Assembly (NCBI GenBank): GCA_903892415.1
Contig: CAITIQ010000364.1
Location: forward strand, 1-54,609
Reading direction: 5' to 3'
DNA: 54,609 nt
From: an uncultured delta proteobacterium
GTDB taxonomy: Bacteria; Myxococcota_A; Polyangia; Polyangiales; Polyangiaceae
The notes beneath the pieces were generated by a model. The model saw nothing but the letters and a program-made list of their open reading frames with translations, searched no databases and had not been told where the DNA came from. Shown here in pieces: positions 33,904 through 41,240 of this stretch; the stretch's first letter is position 1, and every line of letters starts with the position of its first letter. Position numbers and translations under genes: made by a program.

Positions 33904-34850
33904 CGGCGGCAGACGCCAAAACCAAGATCATCGATCGCGCGCGAACTCTTGGCTTCGATGCCGTGGGTTTCGCGCAAGCGGACGAGCATCTCACGGAGGA
34001 TTACGCTCGTTTTCAAGCGTTCATCGCCGCGGGTAAACACGGCGTGATGAACTACCTAGCGGAGTCCGCGCCCGCGCGAGAGCGGGTGGATACGCCGCTG
34101 ATCCTCGACGGCGCCAAAACAGTGATTTCGCTGGCGCGCCGCTACCAGCGCAGCCCCGAGGACGAGGCAGCGGACCCACCGTTGGCCAAGCTGGTTGCGC
34201 GCTACGCCCGCGGGCAGGACTACCACAATCACCTGCGCAAGAAGGTTCGCTCGCTCGCCCGCTTCGTGCGCATGCTCGGTGAGGACGTACGAGCGCGGCC
34301 GTTGTGCGATGAAGAGCCGCTGCTGGAACGAGCGTGGGCCGCGCGCGCCGGGCTTGGCTTCGTCGGCAAAAACGGTCTCTTGATCGTCCCGGGGCAGGGC
34401 AGCATGGTGCTGCTGGCGGAGGTCGTAACCAACCTCGCGCTGCCTCCCGACGTGCCGATGACCGAGCGTTGCGGCTCGTGTACGCGTTGTTTGGACGCCT
34501 GTCCAACGCAAGCCTTCGATGCGCCGTTTGTTCTCGATCCGCGCAAGTGCATCGCGTACCTGACGATCGAGGCGCCGCTCGTCGAGACAAGCTCGGAGGT
34601 CGGCGAGCACCTGTTCGGTTGTGACGATTGTCAGACCGTCTGCCCCTACAATCGAGCGCCAGTGACCCGCACGAACGACGCAAAGCCATTTCGCCCGCTG
34701 CCCGTATGGAGCGAGACGACGCTCGAGCAACTGGCCTCTGGAGACGAGCCATTGTTCGCCGCGAAGACCAAGGGAAGCCCGCTGCGGCGCGCTGGTGCAG
34801 TCGGCCTGGCGCGCTCGGCGCAGCGCGTCCTACGGAGCAGGCAGTCGTGA
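33900..34850 (+). CDS. queG: Epoxyqueuosine reductase
   Basis: 316 residues from the GTG at 33900, overlapping the previous stop as GTGA. QueG reduces epoxyqueuosine to queuosine in the wobble position of GUN-decoding tRNAs, using cobalamin and two 4Fe-4S clusters. Seen: ARYARGQDYHNHLRKK, RAGLGFVGKNGLLIVPGQGS, the cluster motif CGSCTRCLDACPTQAF, and the second one FGCDDCQTVCPYNR. The C-terminal HEAT-like extension found in longer QueG forms is shorter here. Coupled to the next gene by a second GTGA overlap. Confidence 0.96.
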   Translation: MTAADAKTKIIDRARTLGFDAVGFAQADEHLTEDYARFQAFIAAGKHGVMNYLAESAPARERVDTPLILDGAKTVISLARRYQRSPEDEAADPPLAKLVARYARGQDYHNHLRKKVRSLARFVRMLGEDVRARPLCDEEPLLERAWAARAGLGFVGKNGLLIVPGQGSMVLLAEVVTNLALPPDVPMTERCGSCTRCLDACPTQAFDAPFVLDPRKCIAYLTIEAPLVETSSEVGEHLFGCDDCQTVCPYNRAPVTRTNDAKPFRPLPVWSETTLEQLASGDEPLFAAKTKGSPLRRAGAVGLARSAQRVLRSRQS

Positions 34851-35758
34851 GTACGTGGCTCGAGCGAGCTCGTCGTGAGCTCCCTGATTTGCGGCGGGAT
34901 TCGGAGTTTTGGCGCCGCGCTCTGCGCGCGGGGGCAAGCGCGGGTCCGACCAGCTTTGTGCGCTACAGCCCACCGTTCTTCGGCGTGCTCTGCGCCGTGC
35001 TCATGCCAGGCATCCGCAAGAACGTTGAGAAGGAGCTGTTGCGACTCGGCGCACCCCTCTCTCCAACTGGCGTCTATTCGCTGTTTGCTAACTACGCTTC
35101 GGCGTTGACCGAGGCGTTCGCTGCGGCGAGCGGACGCAATGACAAGCTCGCCGGCACCATCGTTGGCGACGAACACTATCAAGCCGCTCGCGCGCTGGGT
35201 CGCGGAGTGATCGTCGCCACCGCGCATACAAGCGGCTGGTACGCGGCCGGGCCGCTGCTCGGCTCGGTCTACACCGATGAAGTGCTGGTGGTCATGCGTC
35301 GTGAGCGGGATCAGAACGCTGAGCGCATTCAGGCGGAAGCAAGAGAGCGACTTGGATTGCGCGTCGTTCTGCTCGGGGATGATCCGCTCGCAGCGATGCC
35401 TCTGCTCGCCCATCTGCGCAAGGGTGGCATCGTCGCTCTGCAGATTGATCGAGTGCCCGATGGTCAACAAGGCGTGCGAGTGAACGTCGCTTCAGAAGGC
35501 GAGCCAGAGATCAAGATGGAACTACCGGAAGGGCCGCTCTTGCTTTCGGCGCTCTCCGGAGCGCCGATCGTGGTCGTTCTCGGCAAGAGAGTGGGTTTTT
35601 TGGAGTACCGCGTTCAGGTGAGCGAACCTGTGCGGGTTCCACGTCGACCCAACCCAATTGAACTGAGTGAGGCCGCCCGCGCGATCGCGAAACACATCGC
35701 TACGTTTGTGAGGGAGAATCCAGAAGACTGGTTTCACTTCACCGCAAAGCCTGAGTGA
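34847..35758 (+). CDS. LpxL/HtrB-like lysophospholipid acyltransferase, with altered catalytic motif
   Basis: 303 residues from the GTG at 34847 (GTGA overlap with queG). The frame upstream of this is antisense-like overlap with queG. Family pattern: PTGVYSLFANYASALTEAF, VIVATAHTSGWYAAGPLLG, LLAHLRKGGIVALQIDRV and LPEGPLLLSALSGAPIVVV. In LpxL-type enzymes the motif is H-x4-E (as in HFGNWE); here it reads HTSGWY, with Tyr at the acid position. The protein is therefore either a divergent acyltransferase or a non-catalytic homologue. No membrane helix is evident at the N-terminus. Queuosine and acyltransferase genes have no known link, so the coupling is probably positional. Confidence 0.8.
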   Translation: MSTWLERARRELPDLRRDSEFWRRALRAGASAGPTSFVRYSPPFFGVLCAVLMPGIRKNVEKELLRLGAPLSPTGVYSLFANYASALTEAFAAASGRNDKLAGTIVGDEHYQAARALGRGVIVATAHTSGWYAAGPLLGSVYTDEVLVVMRRERDQNAERIQAEARERLGLRVVLLGDDPLAAMPLLAHLRKGGIVALQIDRVPDGQQGVRVNVASEGEPEIKMELPEGPLLLSALSGAPIVVVLGKRVGFLEYRVQVSEPVRVPRRPNPIELSEAARAIAKHIATFVRENPEDWFHFTAKPE

Positions 35759-35793
35759 GCGCTTGGCATCAACCTTGGGTTTGAATGAATTGG

Positions 35794-35807
35794 CCGCCTT
35801 TCGGCGG
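35794..35807 (+). repeat. Short hairpin CCGCC-TTTC-GGCGG
   Basis: 5-bp stem with a 4-base loop in the 115-base gap between the acyltransferase and the DUF72-like gene. On the minus strand it reads CCGCCGAAAGGCGG, close to the hairpins in the tRNA-linked repeats, and it is followed there by CCAATTCATT. No T tract, so it is not a standard terminator. Confidence 0.6.
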
Positions 35808-35873
35808 AGGAGAGAGGTTGAGCACGTGGTTCGCTATTCTTCGCGCATGACATACGGTAAGGGGCGCTGACAC

Positions 35874-36590
35874 ATGGTTCGCGTTCAAGTTGGCCTCTCC
35901 GATCTAGGCTCGGACATTGCGAAGTACGCGTCCAAGTTCGACATGGTCGAGCTGCGTCCTAATCCCTCGGCTTTGCCTAAGCCAGCCACCCTACGCGCCT
36001 GGCGAAAGGCGACGCATCCGAGTTTCACCTTCAGCGTGGTGTTGCCACCCATCGTCGGCTCGCTGGCGATGAGCAAAGAAATGGATTCGGCGCTCGAGAG
36101 CGCGCTCTCGGTTGCCACCACGCTCGAGGCGCGGGTCATCTTGCTCTCCACGCCCACAGACGTGCGGCCGACGAGCCAGACGGTGGAACGGCTCAAGAAC
36201 GTTGTTGCGCGGCTGCCCAAGGCGGGAGCTGCTTTGGCTTGGGAGGCGCAAGGGCTGTGGGAGCGCCGTGAAGTGATGTCGGTTGCCAAGACGTTGGGCG
36301 TGATTCCTGTGTTTGATGCAGGTCAGACGTTGGTCGCTGGCGGCCCGCTCGTATACACGCGGCTCCGCGCTCTCGGTGGGCAGTCAAAGATCAGCCAGAG
36401 CGTGATCGGTCGCTTGGGCGAGCAGCTGATGGGGCGTCGCGAGGCGTGGGTCGTCGCAGAACACAAGGGCAGTGCGCTCAGGCTCAAGAGTGATATCGAG
36501 AATGCGATGGCGCGCTCCGGCCCCAAGGAGGCGCCGATTGTCGTGCGTCCTGCGCCCGGCCGTCTGCGCGCCGAGGACGAGGAACAGTGA
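35874..36590 (+). CDS. DUF72-like (YecE-type) TIM-barrel protein
   Basis: 238 residues from the ATG at 35874, with AAGGGG upstream. The start VRVQVGLSDLGSDIAKYASK and the segment FDMVELRPNPSALPKPATLR correspond to the DUF72 strand that places the conserved VE residues, and WRKATHPSFTFSVVLPP matches the next strand. The rest (ARVILLSTPTDVRPTSQTVE, AGAALAWEAQGLW, IPVFDAGQT) keeps the barrel rhythm, but aromatic residues usual in DUF72 are missing. The biochemical role of DUF72 is not established. It overlaps the next gene by a GTGA and begins a three-gene operon with the GGT-like and N-formylglutamate amidohydrolase genes. Confidence 0.6.
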   Translation: MVRVQVGLSDLGSDIAKYASKFDMVELRPNPSALPKPATLRAWRKATHPSFTFSVVLPPIVGSLAMSKEMDSALESALSVATTLEARVILLSTPTDVRPTSQTVERLKNVVARLPKAGAALAWEAQGLWERREVMSVAKTLGVIPVFDAGQTLVAGGPLVYTRLRALGGQSKISQSVIGRLGEQLMGRREAWVVAEHKGSALRLKSDIENAMARSGPKEAPIVVRPAPGRLRAEDEEQ

Positions 36591-37648
36591 AGAACTTCGA
36601 TGCCGCCGCTTCCAACAAGTTGGCGGAGGTTGCGGCTGAAGAAGCGTTGGCAGACCGCGGGACGGCTGCAGATGCAATCGCCGCCGGTTTTTTCGCGCTA
36701 GCCGGTGGCCGACCAGAGGCGCTGTGCGCACCCTTCGTCGCCATGGTCGCAGGTCCTTCGGCTGTTGGCCGCGTGTTCGATGGTCGCACGGCACAGCCCG
36801 GAAAGAACGGCACCCGCGTTCGGGGATTGCGACCGGAGGAGGTACCGTCGCTCGCGGCGAGAGCTGCGGTTCCGCGCTCGCTTGGAGCCGTGCTTCTCCT
36901 GATTGCGAGCTTCGGCAATCGCAGCCTCTCCCGCACCATTCAAGCCGGCGTGCGCGTCGCTAAAGACAACGGTGAAGATGCCCGCAAGCGAACGCTGGAG
37001 CGGGTGCTTTCGCATGGCGCAGCGGCGCTTATAACCATGCGCGAGCCGATCCTCGCGAGCGTTGGCAAGGTCGCCGGGGGCTCTCTAACCGAAGAGGACT
37101 TTGAGCTTGAGCCAGGCCAGGCCGAGGCGCTCGGCGTCTCCGGCACCACTGTGGACGGCACGCGGTTTCTTGCCGCCCGGGAACCATTCGCAACGGAAGA
37201 TGGCTCCTCGGGTTTGAGTTCTGAGGTCGAGACGATCGTAGCCGTAGACAGTCGCGGCATGGTCGCAGCGGGCGCCCTCTTCGTCGGGCATGCTTCCTTC
37301 GACGAACGGATGTTGCTGTTGGAGGGGCTGGGTATCGCCTGGCCGCTCTCGGCTCCACCGCCACGCCGAGGTGAAACCAGGCGTCCCCCCGGTGCCATCT
37401 TTGGAGTTCCGTCAACGTTGCTGACTGTCGATGGCGGGCCTGCGGCGCGCGTTGCGTTGGCCTATTCCGGCAAATCGTTTCCGAGCTCGGTCGGCGATTT
37501 GCTCGAGTCCTCGAATTTGGCTGAGGGATTGCGGGTTCTTGGACGAGATTCGGCCGCCTCGGTGATCGCGACAGAGGCGGGCGCTTCCCGGCTGCGAGGA
37601 ACGGAAGCCGTGCAGGCAGGGTTAGCCACCGGAGAGCAGGATGGCTGA
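36587..37648 (+). CDS. Gamma-glutamyltransferase-like protein, probably catalytically inactive
   Basis: 353 residues from a GTG start that overlaps the previous stop. The first half follows gamma-glutamyltranspeptidase: LAEVAAEEALADRGTAADAI, a VGRVFDGRTAQPGKNGTRVRG stretch equivalent to the DGRE...P region, and LLIASFGNRSLSRTIQAGVR. In true GGTs a Thr-Thr-His motif cleaves the chain and becomes the nucleophile. The corresponding place here reads GLSSEVETIVAVDSRG, without Thr-Thr-His. It is also shorter than the usual 550-580 residues and has no signal peptide. I read it as a cytoplasmic degenerate GGT-fold protein. The neighbour acts on N-formylglutamate, so a glutamyl ligand is plausible. 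Confidence 0.7.
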   Translation: MKNFDAAASNKLAEVAAEEALADRGTAADAIAAGFFALAGGRPEALCAPFVAMVAGPSAVGRVFDGRTAQPGKNGTRVRGLRPEEVPSLAARAAVPRSLGAVLLLIASFGNRSLSRTIQAGVRVAKDNGEDARKRTLERVLSHGAAALITMREPILASVGKVAGGSLTEEDFELEPGQAEALGVSGTTVDGTRFLAAREPFATEDGSSGLSSEVETIVAVDSRGMVAAGALFVGHASFDERMLLLEGLGIAWPLSAPPPRRGETRRPPGAIFGVPSTLLTVDGGPAARVALAYSGKSFPSSVGDLLESSNLAEGLRVLGRDSAASVIATEAGASRLRGTEAVQAGLATGEQDG

Positions 37649-38483
37649 ATTCGGGGCCATGGCCCCGTTTCGCCTCGAGCGACCGAGCGCGGAGGAGACG
37701 CCGCTCCTGGTCGAGATTCCGCACGCGGGTCTGCACGTGGACGCTGCCTCGCTCGCGGTGAGCTGCGCGCCGCTGCGCGCCGTCGGCCGCGACGCCGATC
37801 TGCTGGTCGATCAGCTGTTTCAGGACGCTCCCGACTTTGGGGCCAGCCTGCTCGTCGCGACGCACAGTCGCTTCGTCGTGGACCTCAATCGGGGCCCAGG
37901 CGAGGTGGATGGTATGGCCGTGGAGAACGGCAGCGCCCAACCGCGACCGCGCGGGTTGATTTGGCGTACCACCACCGAGAACGATCCGATCTTGCTCCGC
38001 CGCCTTTCGAGCAACGAGTTCGAGCGGCGGTTGACGACCTTTTACCGGCCCTACCATGAAGCCCTGCAGCGGGAGTTGGACCGCAAACGCGAGCGATTTG
38101 GCTTTGCCATCATCCTCTGCGCTCACTCGATGCCGAGCACCGGTAGGCGAGGGCATATTGACGTGGGGGCTGGGCGCGCGGACGTGGTGCCCGGCAGTCG
38201 CGGAAGGACTTCAGCGGCCGAGGGCGTAATCGACTGCGTTGACGGCGTGTCGCGAAGGCTGGGGTTTTCCGTGAAGCACGACGACCCTTATCGCGGCGGT
38301 TTCTCCACCGGGCATTATGGCCGGCCGCGAGAAGGGCAACACGCCATTCAAATCGAGCTTGCCCGGCGGCTCTATATGGATGAAGACCTGCTCGTTCCGA
38401 ACCAAGGGTTCGATCGCACTCGTGGTCTTGCCCGCGAACTGGTTCGTTCACTCGCAGCGTTTTGTCCTGAGGGCAGTGCTTGA
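37641..38483 (+). CDS. N-formylglutamate amidohydrolase
   Basis: 280 residues; its ATG overlaps the previous stop by eight bases. Family features: LLVEIPHAGLHVDAASLAV, the RDADLLVDQLF segment, VVDLNRGPGEVDG, FYRPYHEALQRELDRK, IILCAHSMPST, and the C-terminal DPYRGGFSTGHYGRP with QIELARRLYMDE. The enzyme hydrolyses N-formyl-L-glutamate to glutamate and formate, the last step of one histidine degradation route (HutG) or in related clean-up. No other hut genes are in the window. Confidence 0.9.
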   Translation: MAEFGAMAPFRLERPSAEETPLLVEIPHAGLHVDAASLAVSCAPLRAVGRDADLLVDQLFQDAPDFGASLLVATHSRFVVDLNRGPGEVDGMAVENGSAQPRPRGLIWRTTTENDPILLRRLSSNEFERRLTTFYRPYHEALQRELDRKRERFGFAIILCAHSMPSTGRRGHIDVGAGRADVVPGSRGRTSAAEGVIDCVDGVSRRLGFSVKHDDPYRGGFSTGHYGRPREGQHAIQIELARRLYMDEDLLVPNQGFDRTRGLARELVRSLAAFCPEGSA

Positions 38484-38487
38484 GTGC

Positions 38488-38516
38488 TTGACAACCCCCT
38501 TTTCCTAGGGCACCGT
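38488..38516 (+). promoter_or_regulatory. Possible promoter of rpmB
   Basis: A perfect -35 TTGACA at 38488-38493, just after the previous stop. With 17 bases of spacing the -10 position reads CACCGT (38511-38516), a poor match. The -35 and position are reasonable; the -10 is weak. Confidence 0.35.
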
Positions 38517-38541
38517 TCGCGCCCATTTTCCGAGGCTAGCC

Positions 38542-38766
38542 ATGGCTAAGAGTGACATCACAGGTAAGCGCAAGCTGCTCGCGCAAAACGTCTCCCACTC
38601 CAACATCAAGACGAAGCGTTGGCAGAACGTCAACATTCAGGAGCGTCGGGTGTTCATTCCCGAGGAGGGGCGTTTCATCTCCCTCAAGCTCACCACGCGT
38701 GACATCCGGACGATCGACAAGATCGGCATTACCGAGTACGCGCGTCGTTTCGGCAAGAAGCTCTAG
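38542..38766 (+). CDS. rpmB: 50S ribosomal protein L28
   Basis: 74 residues, a normal length. MAKSDITGKRKLLAQNVSHS with NIKTKRWQNVNIQERRVF is the conserved N-terminus; KLTTRDIRTIDKIGI is the conserved end. The zinc-binding cysteines of the C+ form are absent, so it is a C-minus, zinc-independent form. Ribosome site GAGG six bases upstream. Encoded alone here rather than beside rpmG. The transcript ends at the terminator at 38884. Confidence 0.97.
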   Translation: MAKSDITGKRKLLAQNVSHSNIKTKRWQNVNIQERRVFIPEEGRFISLKLTTRDIRTIDKIGITEYARRFGKKL

Positions 38767-38795
38767 TCACTGGTGATCGACTCCGGCCGCTGAGT

Positions 38796-38859
38796 CCGCC
38801 TTAGGCGGGGACGGTTGCTCGAGTCGGCCCAGTTCGCTTCCACCCTTATTTCCGGGTGG
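38796..38859 (+). repeat. Two short hairpins downstream of rpmB
   Basis: CCGCC-TTA-GGCGG at 38796-38808, matching the hairpin class in the tRNA-linked repeats, and CCACCC-TTATTTCC-GGGTGG at 38840-38859. Neither has a T tract. They may be RNA processing or stability elements in the rpmB trailer. Confidence 0.6.
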
Positions 38860-38883
38860 AGCACACGAGTGTTTTGAGCATGA

Positions 38884-38915
38884 GCTCGTGACGGCGTCGC
38901 GGGCTTTTTGCTTTT
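38884..38915 (+). terminator. Rho-independent terminator of rpmB
   Basis: Nine-pair stem GCTCGTGAC (38884-38892), loop GGC, GTCGCGGGC (38896-38904) with two G-T pairs, directly followed by TTTTTGCTTTT. The strongest terminator in the window. Confidence 0.88.
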
Positions 38916-38963
38916 CACCCGAGGGCTGCGGCAAACCTCCTTGGTCGGGTTTCAGCGTTCGTC

Positions 38964-39878
38964 ATGAACTTGAGGGTCACACGAAATTCGTGTGACCCTG
39001 AAGTCGTGACTCCTGGCGGCTGGCTTGAGGCGTACCTGGACCATTTGCGGGTCGAGCGTGGCTTGGCGCCCCTTTCGCTCGTGGCCTACGGCACCGACTT
39101 AGCGGCCTTTCTGACGCATCTGGAGCAGACCGGTGTGGCTCTCCCGCAGCTCCGTTTCGAGAGCATCGCTTCGTTCTTGCGAGCAGACGGTCGCTCCGCC
39201 CGTAGCGTCGCTCGGAGGCTTTCGGCCGTTCGCGGTTTCTGCAAGTTCCTCGTTCGTGAGCGCCTTTTCGAGGCTGACCCAACGCAGCTTTCAGAGCGGC
39301 CACGGCTGCCGAAGAAGCTGCCCCAGGTGCTTGCTCCCGTCGACATCTCGGGCATCCTCGCGTCGATCCAAGGTGACTCCTTCAAGGCCACGCGCGACCG
39401 CGCGATGATCCTGCTGCTCTATTCGAGCGGCCTGCGAGTGAGCGAGCTTTGTGGCCTGCTATTGGAGGAGATCGATCGCAAGCGAGGCATCGTCATCCCG
39501 CTTGGCAAAGGTGGAAAGAAGCGAATGGTGCCCGTGGCCGAGGCGGCCTTGCAGGCGCTCGACGCTTACCTTTTGCAACGCGAAGCACGCGGAGAGCCCA
39601 GCCGTTTTGTCTTCGTCGCCCGGCGAGGGAAGGGCCTCTCACGACAGGCCGTCTTCAAGTTTTTGCGCAGCTACGCCCTAGGAGCTGGCGTCACCAAGAA
39701 CAGCTCGCCCCACAAGCTCCGGCATAGCTTTGCCACGCACCTGCTTGCGGGTGGCGCAGACCTACGCAGCGTACAGGCCATGCTGGGTCACGCGAATATC
39801 GCTACGACCGAGATCTACACCCATCTCGCCGACGATCATGTGGCGCGGGTTCATGCCAAGACCCATCCGCGCGGTTGA
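38964..39878 (+). CDS. xerD: XerD-like tyrosine recombinase
   Basis: 304 residues from the ATG at 38964. A GTG at 39006 gives 290 residues and is closer to the normal XerD start; neither has a clear ribosome site. The N-terminal SAM-like domain begins at EAYLDHLRVERGLAPLSLVA. The catalytic domain keeps the Arg in LLLYSSGLRVSELCGL, a Lys-bearing GKGGKKRMVPV, HKLRHSFATHLL (His-x2-Arg), a LGHANIATTEIYTH ending with the nucleophile Tyr. XerC/XerD resolve chromosome dimers at dif. XerC would be expected elsewhere. A 27-base palindrome overlaps its first codons. Confidence 0.9.
   Translation: MNLRVTRNSCDPEVVTPGGWLEAYLDHLRVERGLAPLSLVAYGTDLAAFLTHLEQTGVALPQLRFESIASFLRADGRSARSVARRLSAVRGFCKFLVRERLFEADPTQLSERPRLPKKLPQVLAPVDISGILASIQGDSFKATRDRAMILLLYSSGLRVSELCGLLLEEIDRKRGIVIPLGKGGKKRMVPVAEAALQALDAYLLQREARGEPSRFVFVARRGKGLSRQAVFKFLRSYALGAGVTKNSSPHKLRHSFATHLLAGGADLRSVQAMLGHANIATTEIYTHLADDHVARVHAKTHPRG
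38973..38999. promoter_or_regulatory. 27-base perfect palindrome at the xerD start
   Basis: Arms AGGGTCACACGAA (38973-38985) and TTCGTGTGACCCT (38987-38999) around a single A. Perfect over 13 pairs. It lies ten bases after the ATG at 38964 or six bases before the GTG at 39006. An operator for a dimeric regulator or an RNA hairpin that hides the start are both possible. It does not resemble dif, which has 11-base arms around a 6-base centre. Confidence 0.7.
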
Positions 39879-39886
39879 GCCAGGGG

Positions 39887-41053
39887 CTAGAGGTCTGGGC
39901 AAAATTCGGCACCTCGCTGCCAGTCGGAGCCCAACGCTTTGCACATGACGAAGGCCGGCTGCTCGCTCCCGCCGCCGCTCCCGGAGCGATCCGACTCGAG
40001 CGCGAAGAGCGAGACCCGCAGCCTTCTCGAACTCGCCTCGACCAATGCAAATCCCAACGTGGAGCCGCGCTCGAACCAAGCCTCGCGCCGCCGCTCCTCT
40101 CGTCCCAAGGTGTTCTTCTTTGCTCCGGCGCCGCTTACGACCAGCGCAGTCCCGCGCAATTCGGGCGCTGAAAAGGCCTGCAGATTGTGGTCATGCCCGG
40201 AGAGCATCAGATCGGCGTGCCCAATCACGTGCTCTTTCGCGAGCTGACGAAGGCCGTCTCCAGGCCACGGGGGAACGCACAGCGGCCCGAGGCATTCCTC
40301 GAACTCCCCAGCATCTCCGTGTTCACCGTTGGACCAGAACGGGTGATGGCCGAGCCAGATTTTGAACGGACTCTTGCTAGCGGCCAGCGCTCGTAACGCT
40401 TGGTCTCCTTCCGCGACACACTCGGGCTGGGCACCCAGTTGCTGGTCACAAACCCTCACCAAGTAGTTCGTATCCCAGGCGAATAGATGGAGGGGGGCGG
40501 CTTGAAAATCAAAGAAGTGTGCACGCCCGCGGATCAATCCTTGGTGTCGATCACTCAACGTTTGCAGCGTGGACAGCTCCTGCCGGGCACGCTGGGTGGA
40601 CGCCACGTAGGGTGAATAGTCGTGGTTTCCGAGCACGTAGATCAGCGGGATTTGCCAGCCCTCGGAGTAGGTGGCAGAGAAGTTCTCCAAGAACGCGCTT
40701 TGCGGCTCGCCGACGACTCCCGACTCGTAAACGTTGTCGCCGAGGAAAACGCCAAAGTCGCAGCCACCGCGCGACCGACACACACGCAGCACCAGACGCT
40801 GAACTGCCACGGTCGATTGAGCGAGCTTCGATGGGTCATCTGCGAGCGAGAGCCCAGCGTCTCCGACGGCGAAGAAGCGCTGGACCTGGTCGCTGCCAGG
40901 GTCGATGGCCGGTTCGGTTCGAACCTCGGTTGGCCCCGCACAATCGTGGTCGATCTGCGAAGGCGCACACGGATTGAGCCGTACCGTCTCGAACGTGCAC
41001 CCGATGAGCATGGTCACCACGAGGGCCAATGAACCGAGCTGGAGTGTTTGCAC
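39887..41053 (-). CDS. Calcineurin-like metallophosphoesterase lipoprotein
   Basis: 388 residues from the GTG at 41053, which begins a lipoprotein signal (LQLGSLALVVTMLIGC). The frame runs 300 bases further upstream but without signal character. Dinuclear metal motifs are in order: FAVGDAG, VFLGDNVYESG, LGNHDYSP, WLGHHPFWSNGEHG and LSGHDHNLQAFS. This set fits the purple-acid-phosphatase/tartrate-resistant type group of periplasmic phosphatases. The substrate is unknown. It converges on xerD with eight bases between stops and is divergent from the alpha-2-macroglobulin gene (187 bases). Confidence 0.9.
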   Translation of the reverse strand: MQTLQLGSLALVVTMLIGCTFETVRLNPCAPSQIDHDCAGPTEVRTEPAIDPGSDQVQRFFAVGDAGLSLADDPSKLAQSTVAVQRLVLRVCRSRGGCDFGVFLGDNVYESGVVGEPQSAFLENFSATYSEGWQIPLIYVLGNHDYSPYVASTQRARQELSTLQTLSDRHQGLIRGRAHFFDFQAAPLHLFAWDTNYLVRVCDQQLGAQPECVAEGDQALRALAASKSPFKIWLGHHPFWSNGEHGDAGEFEECLGPLCVPPWPGDGLRQLAKEHVIGHADLMLSGHDHNLQAFSAPELRGTALVVSGAGAKKNTLGREERRREAWFERGSTLGFALVEASSRRLRVSLFALESDRSGSGGGSEQPAFVMCKALGSDWQRGAEFCPDL

Positions 41054-41240
41054 GCGCCGCCGACTGTAACACCGCGCTGAGGTAGTGGCTCCGGCGGCGG
41101 GCCACGCGAGCTGTGTGCGGAGGGCCACGCTCCGTGGGCAGCGAGACACGGTGCTGAAATTGTCGCCGCCCGCGGCTCGAGACTGAACGCACGAACGAAG
41201 CTGTTGCTCTGGGGTCCCGATCTTGCTCAAGTGCGCGGTT

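Noticed and set aside
37029..38156. 375-codon minus-strand open frame
   Set aside because: It runs against the GGT-like and N-formylglutamate amidohydrolase genes and shows no domain.
38973..38999. The palindrome at xerD as a dif recombination site
   Set aside because: dif has 11-base arms around a 6-base centre and an AT-rich core; this has 13-base arms around one base and no similarity.
41210..41228. GGGGTCCCGATCTTGCT upstream of the alpha-2-macroglobulin gene as a sigma-54 site
   Set aside because: The GG-N10-GC spacing and the TTGC part fit, but the -24 half lacks TGGCAC and the site is very close to the ATG.
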